Shown: one piece after another, positions 6,859 to 8,528 of the stretch
Numbering within the stretch: position 1 is the first letter of the stretch
Layout: each line of letters starts with the position of its first letter
Assembly: GCA_900320925.1 (NCBI GenBank)
Contig: ONUD01000065.1
Span: 1 to 8,528, forward strand
Source of the DNA: an uncultured Eubacteriales bacterium
GTDB taxonomy: Bacteria; Bacillota; Clostridia; Oscillospirales; Acutalibacteraceae
Direction of reading: 5' to 3'
DNA length: 8,528 nucleotides
Program-made: the position numbers and the translations under genes
Notes under the pieces: generated by a model
Database searches by the model: none
What the model was told of the DNA's origin: nothing
The model's input: the letters and a program-made list of their open reading frames with translations, nothing else

Positions 6859-7946
6859 CTGCCTAAACGGAAGAATTCATCACTCAGTTCTGCTTCCAGT
6901 GTTTCCCGGTGGAAGCGGAACACGGCACGGTTCATAAAATACCATTCCAGCTTGGTATTGATAATCATAGACTTTTTATCCAGATTACCAATTTCATTGT
7001 AAAATGTATCCTTGGTGCAGATGACCTCGGAATGGTACAAGCGGGACAGCAGATCTCGTGCTTCTTCCTCGTTGGTAACGGTCATATTTTTAATGCCCAT
7101 CATTTCACTGTCATACCAATGTACCTCCAGCATGACTTCATGGGTGATGAGGGTGAGAATGATGGAGAAAATGATTTCATAAAAAGCGTCCATATAGTCC
7201 ATGGACGGCGGTTCATCGCCGGAGGTATCCAGCACCATGTCAAAAATGTAGTCATTTTCTTTCTGGTACTCCTTGACCCACAACTCACCCGTTCTGGCAC
7301 TGTAGTTGAAGTGGATGTGACGGAACAAGTCGCCCTCACGGTATTCACGGAGGTTTCGGATCTCACTGTGGTCGTCACCTTTTTTGTTGGAGCTGGAGTC
7401 TGCTACGGGATCCTCATCGTACATTCCTAAAATCGGCAGTTCTATCAGCATATTTTTCGCTGTGGGCATGACCAGGATTTCCCGTTCCTGCGTGAGCTTC
7501 TTGGAGCCGGAGAACAGCGACAGATAATCATAGACCCGTACCTTGTTGAGTTTGATACGGATCAGTCCGCAGTACGGAGCGGTGAAGTAGAACTCCGATA
7601 CATTGGAATCATTGTTACGCTTTCCCATTGCACTGCCGTTGAACCGTTTTTTCACTGCCTTGTCAAAGGGATACTTCATTGAAAAGAATACTTTGAAGCG
7701 GTTGACAGGAAAGATACTGCTGTTTTTGGTTTCGATCCGATAGACACGCTCGATATTCTTAAAGGCAACATCCTCCTGTTTGGGAAGAAACACCTCTGTA
7801 TTTCTGGTCAGATAGAATGCCGTGACCATCAGGATGACAGCAGAAACTGCCAGTCCGATGATGACCGTCATCAGCGGTGTCTGACCGTATATCCCCGCAA
7901 AGTACCATGCAGCGGCAATGAGCAGCAATGCAGCTACTTTTTTCAT
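6855..7946 (-). CDS. Membrane-anchored DUF58 (von Willebrand A-like) protein
   Basis: The 363-residue protein starts with two membrane helices (about 4-20 and 25-46), then an immunoglobulin-like or beta-rich stretch. The DUF58 signature follows at 191-240: DDHSEIRNLREYREGD, then HIHFNYSARTGELWVKEY, and the first vWA strand FDMVLDTSG. DUF58 proteins are usually encoded beside MoxR ATPases and transglutaminase-like proteins and are presumed to be their clients or adaptors; the exact role is unknown. The MIDAS-like sequence reads D240-T-S-G-D244 rather than DxSxS, so metal binding is uncertain. The ATG at 7946 overlaps the moxR stop (ATGA) and has a GGGAG (7954-7958) seven nt upstream. The gene also overlaps the next gene by 4 nt, so translation is probably coupled across all three. 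Confidence 0.93.
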   Translation of the reverse strand: MKKVAALLLIAAAWYFAGIYGQTPLMTVIIGLAVSAVILMVTAFYLTRNTEVFLPKQEDVAFKNIERVYRIETKNSSIFPVNRFKVFFSMKYPFDKAVKKRFNGSAMGKRNNDSNVSEFYFTAPYCGLIRIKLNKVRVYDYLSLFSGSKKLTQEREILVMPTAKNMLIELPILGMYDEDPVADSSSNKKGDDHSEIRNLREYREGDLFRHIHFNYSARTGELWVKEYQKENDYIFDMVLDTSGDEPPSMDYMDAFYEIIFSIILTLITHEVMLEVHWYDSEMMGIKNMTVTNEEEARDLLSRLYHSEVICTKDTFYNEIGNLDKKSMIINTKLEWYFMNRAVFRFHRETLEAELSDEFFRLGR

Positions 7947-8528
7947 CGTTTTACTCCCATGTAAGGAATCTTGACAGTACGGGCAATTTCCTCAATGACC
8001 TCATATTTGTTAATACTTCCGACCTTGGCGGCGGCACTCATGATGATACGGTGGGCAAGCACGTACGGAAGCTGTATCAGCACGTCATTCGGCACAACAT
8101 ATTTTCTGCCGTTGAGCCATGCATAGGCTCTTGCCATTTTGACCAGTGCGATGGTGGCACGGGGGCTGGCACCACGCTCTATGTAGATATGGTTTCTGGT
8201 AGCGGCGACCAGACGCAGAAGATAGTCATACACGACATCCTTGACATATACATCAAAGATTTCCTTACGCATCTGGATAAAGTCCTCTTTTGAGATAACA
8301 GGGCTGACCAAGTCAGCTCTTGATTTCAAGTCACCGATGGTTTTGGCGATTTCCAGTTCACTCTGGAAGTCAGGGTAGCCGATGGACATGGTTACCATGA
8401 AACGGTCAATTTCGTTGTCGGGGAGGTACTGGGTACCGGCGGTACCGGAGGGGTTCTGTGTTGCAATAACCAGAAACGGCTCAGGCACGTCACGGGTAAT
8501 ACCTTCGACTGATACTCGACGTTCTTCC
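7943..8528 (-). CDS. MoxR-family AAA+ ATPase, C-terminal part (5' end beyond window)
   Basis: The last 194 residues are visible, and the frame runs off the right edge (EERRVSVEGITRD precedes the GTG codon at 8488). That GTG is an internal valine, not the start. Features in order are the 'EER-x-V-x-V-x-G' stretch after Walker B, sensor 1 (IATQNP, visible residues 21-26), the arginine-finger region LPDNEIDRF (35-43), and the lid domain with sensor 2 in RGASPRA (118-124). The loop NPSGTAGTQYLP differs from the proteobacterial NPIEQEGTYPLP and resembles clostridial members. Walker A and B lie outside the window. MoxR ATPases act as chaperones for vWA/DUF58 partners, and the partner is encoded immediately downstream with a 4-nt overlap. 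Confidence 0.95.
   Translation of the reverse strand, partial: EERRVSVEGITRDVPEPFLVIATQNPSGTAGTQYLPDNEIDRFMVTMSIGYPDFQSELEIAKTIGDLKSRADLVSPVISKEDFIQMRKEIFDVYVKDVVYDYLLRLVAATRNHIYIERGASPRATIALVKMARAYAWLNGRKYVVPNDVLIQLPYVLAHRIIMSAAAKVGSINKYEVIEEIARTVKIPYMGVKR

Noticed and set aside
6909..7430. Plus-strand open frame (173 codons) opposite the DUF58 gene
   Set aside because: It is antisense to the DUF58 signature region and has no independent coding evidence.
8486..8488. GTG at 8488 as the moxR start codon
   Set aside because: The frame continues upstream to the window edge with conserved MoxR sequence, and the preceding residues are needed for the AAA+ core.

Overview
The window looks like chromosomal DNA from an anaerobic, fermentative Firmicute (Bacillota), probably a gut-type member of the Clostridia or Negativicutes. 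This rests on the anaerobic glycyl-radical pyruvate formate-lyase and its activase, a clostridial-type MoxR sequence, the DUF2974 hydrolase, strong AGGAGG-like ribosome binding sites and a roughly even base composition judged by eye. Genus-level placement is not possible from the sequence alone.

Layout. Positions 1-238 hold the 3' end of a plus-strand gene whose product ends in a hydrophilic tail built from six exact 12-bp repeats, typical of the C-terminus of Rpn/PD-(D/E)XK 'transposase-like' nucleases. Positions 239-431 are AT-rich and non-coding, with a near-consensus sigma-A promoter (369-397) just ahead of pflB. Positions 432-3409 are a two-gene pflB-pflA operon: pyruvate formate-lyase and its radical-SAM activating enzyme, with a 4-nt GTGA overlap. 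It ends in a perfect 18-bp hairpin (3394-3432) that also serves as terminator for the opposing operon.

From 3434 to the right edge everything is on the minus strand. In transcription order the genes are a MoxR-type AAA+ ATPase (5' end outside the window), a membrane-anchored DUF58 protein, a large multi-pass membrane protein with an extracytoplasmic transglutaminase-like domain, and a cytosolic alpha/beta hydrolase of the DUF2974 (Mbeg1-like) family. The junctions are tight (4-nt overlap, 4-nt overlap, 17-nt gap), so this is one transcription unit whose promoter lies outside the window.

How the parts work together. PflA installs a glycyl radical on PflB, which cleaves pyruvate to acetyl-CoA and formate under anoxia. 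The minus-strand unit is a MoxR-DUF58-transglutaminase module, widely conserved but poorly understood, with a lipase-like hydrolase at its end. The most notable point is that the transglutaminase-like domain has lost both its catalytic Cys (now Ser520) and catalytic His (now Tyr568) while keeping the surrounding fold motifs. The module is therefore probably built around a pseudoenzyme, and the only gene in it with an intact hydrolytic catalytic motif is the downstream DUF2974 protein.
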